From assembly GCA_902493545.1 (NCBI GenBank), contig CABUQI010000014.1:1-16876 (forward strand): a stretch of DNA of 16,876 bases, written 5' to 3'. The position numbers were made by a program, and so were the translations under genes. The stretch comes from an uncultured Collinsella sp. GTDB lineage: Bacteria; Actinomycetota; Coriobacteriia; Coriobacteriales; Coriobacteriaceae. This document shows, one piece after another, positions 15,835-16,876 of the stretch. The notes under the pieces were generated by a model. It was not told where the DNA came from. It saw nothing but the letters and a program-made list of their open reading frames with translations, and ran no database searches. Positions within the stretch are counted from its first letter, which is position 1, and each line of letters opens with the position of its first letter.

Positions 15835-15863
15835 ATGATAGCAGGAATGCTTCTTCCTGCCAA
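15835..15863 (-). promoter_or_regulatory. Strong promoter of rpsB-tsf
   Basis: On the minus strand TTGGCA (15863-15858) and TATCAT (15840-15835) are separated by exactly 17 bp, and the -10 carries the extended TGC. Transcription would start near 15828. This is the best promoter match in the window. Confidence 0.82.
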
Positions 15864-15912
15864 CCCGCAATCAAAACCACACACCTGAGTGCGGCATGGG
15901 ACATCCCAGCCA

Positions 15913-16833
15913 CTATTCGCCGCGGGGATGGGCTTGAGCCACAGCTCGCTTAAGCCGATCGGGCGTGAGATGCGTGTAGATCTGCGTCGTGGACAAGCTC
16001 GCATGACCCAGCAGCTCTTGAACCGAGCGCAGGTCCGCACCGCCCTCGAGCAAGTCGGTCGCAAAGGTATGGCGCATCGCATGCGGCGCGATGTCGGCCG
16101 GAATGCCGGCGAGCGTCGCCAGCATATGGAACCGCCGCCTGAGCATGGCGGCGCTCATGCGATTGCCGCGCGCCGATATAAGCAGCGGATGCGGCCCGGT
16201 AGCGAGGTCACGGCGCTTTGCCTGAGCGAGCAACTCCGGCCTCCCATCCTCAATATAGAGACGCGTCACCTCGAGCGCACGACGATACAGAGGGACAATA
16301 CGTTCTTTGCTCCCCTTGCCCCACAGGCGCAGCGTGCGTTCGGACCAAGCGATGGACTCCACATTGAGTGCTGCGAGCTCAGAGATACGAGCACCCGAGG
16401 CATAGAGCAGCTCGAGCATCGCCGCATCGCGCAGTCCCGCGGGTGTTGAGGTATCAGGCGTCTTGAGCAGAGCCTCGACCTGCTGGGTCGTAAGGACGCC
16501 CGGCAGGTCACGCGGCAGCTTGGGCGATGCGATCGCCGAGACCGCATCGCCCTCGACAATCCCCTCGGCAGCCATCCACCGATAGAGCGAGCGAATGGCA
16601 GACAGATGCGCCGTGAGGGTCCGAGCCGACACCTGGTCACGCGACAACTCGGCCAAATAGGAGCGAACGGTCCGCACGTCGGCGGCGCGAGCGTCGACGT
16701 CCTCGCGCTCGCACCAGGCAGCAAAGCGCTCCAGTCTCGAGCCATAGGCAGTCACCGTGTTGGGAGAAAGTCCCTCGACGCGTGCGATATAGGCGATAAA
16801 AGAGTCGACGGTGTCGTACAGGTCAAAGGCTAT
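15913..16833 (-). CDS. xerC: Tyrosine recombinase of the XerC/XerD family
   Basis: This site-specific recombinase would resolve chromosome dimers at dif. The frame from 16755 (GTG) gives 280 residues, but 26 further in-frame residues read DLYDTVDSFIAYIARVEGLS, the usual start of the core-binding domain, so the gene must begin upstream. No ATG, GTG or TTG exists in frame before the window edge. The best candidate is ATA at 16833-16831: GGAGG lies 9 nt upstream, it overlaps a TAG stop of the upstream frame, and it yields 306 residues, the normal XerC/D length. Counted from the GTG, the catalytic set is complete: R123 (SGARISEL), K147 or K150 (GKGSKERIVPL), H225 and R228 (HAMRHTFAT), H251 (LLGHASLSTTQ) and Y260. 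XerC is preferred over XerD on context only. It is followed by the rpsB promoter, so it is a separate unit. Confidence 0.85.
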   Translation of the reverse strand: MAFDLYDTVDSFIAYIARVEGLSPNTVTAYGSRLERFAAWCEREDVDARAADVRTVRSYLAELSRDQVSARTLTAHLSAIRSLYRWMAAEGIVEGDAVSAIASPKLPRDLPGVLTTQQVEALLKTPDTSTPAGLRDAAMLELLYASGARISELAALNVESIAWSERTLRLWGKGSKERIVPLYRRALEVTRLYIEDGRPELLAQAKRRDLATGPHPLLISARGNRMSAAMLRRRFHMLATLAGIPADIAPHAMRHTFATDLLEGGADLRSVQELLGHASLSTTQIYTHLTPDRLKRAVAQAHPRGE

Positions 16834-16876
16834 GACCGGTCGCCTCCAAACAAGTCGGAACGCGTGGCCAAGTAGG
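16830..16876 (-). CDS. Possible C-terminal tail of an upstream gene (cut by window edge)
   Basis: One minus-strand frame entering from the window edge reads YLATRSDLFGGDRS and stops at TAG 16832-16830, which overlaps the proposed ATA start of the recombinase. GGAGG for the recombinase lies inside it. The piece is too short for any family assignment; a gene such as dprA or topA is common upstream of xerC, but nothing here proves that. Confidence 0.3.
   Translation of the reverse strand, partial: YLATRSDLFGGDRS

Noticed and set aside
15889..15912. A small GGG-ATGT-CCC hairpin after the xerC stop as its terminator
   Set aside because: The stem needs a bulge, the loop is tiny and no T run follows directly.

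Overview
The window is a GC-rich bacterial chromosome segment made almost entirely of housekeeping genes. Its protein sequences, strong GGAGG ribosome binding sites, frequent GTG/TTG starts, one tightly packed pyrH-frr-uppS-cdsA-dxr-rseP-ispG-proS cluster and an anaerobic fermentation enzyme (AdhE) suggest an anaerobic actinobacterium of the Coriobacteriia, possibly close to Collinsella. That placement is inference from gene content and general sequence character; no database search was possible.

Layout. (1) 1-1000, minus strand: the start of pyrB, cut by the window edge, and pyrR, preceded by a leader that can fold into a long hairpin and then an intrinsic terminator, as expected for a PyrR-controlled attenuator. 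(2) 1000-1500, plus strand: rpmB (L28 with four cysteines) with two candidate promoters and a strong terminator. (3) 1505-1749: a decayed insertion element with 25-bp imperfect inverted ends and the remains of a REP-associated/IS200-like (Y1) transposase. (4) 1780-5480, plus strand: a 30-bp palindrome, a promoter, adhE, and a gene for an APH/choline-kinase-fold phosphotransferase, closed by a bidirectional terminator. (5) 5500-13932, minus strand: the eight-gene operon pyrH-frr-uppS-cdsA-dxr-rseP-ispG-proS, with gaps between -1 and about 25 nt, closed by a terminator facing the adhE side. (6) 13990-15870, minus strand: rpsB-tsf with a good -35/-10 promoter, a structured 5' leader and a terminator. 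(7) 15913-16876, minus strand: a XerC/D tyrosine recombinase whose most credible start codon is AUA, overlapping the stop of an upstream gene that enters from the window edge.

The large minus-strand block couples translation (S2, EF-Ts, RRF, ProRS), UMP phosphorylation (PyrH), isoprenoid precursor synthesis (Dxr, IspG), the undecaprenyl carrier (UppS), phospholipid precursor synthesis (CdsA) and membrane proteolysis (RseP-like). It is a growth and envelope operon of a kind widespread in bacteria. PyrR/PyrB and PyrH all concern pyrimidine nucleotides but lie at opposite ends of the window.

I found no clearly new multi-gene system. The items most worth a second look are the winged-helix-like insertion in the site-2 protease, the pyr leader, the palindrome upstream of adhE, the decayed element, and the apparent AUA start of the recombinase.
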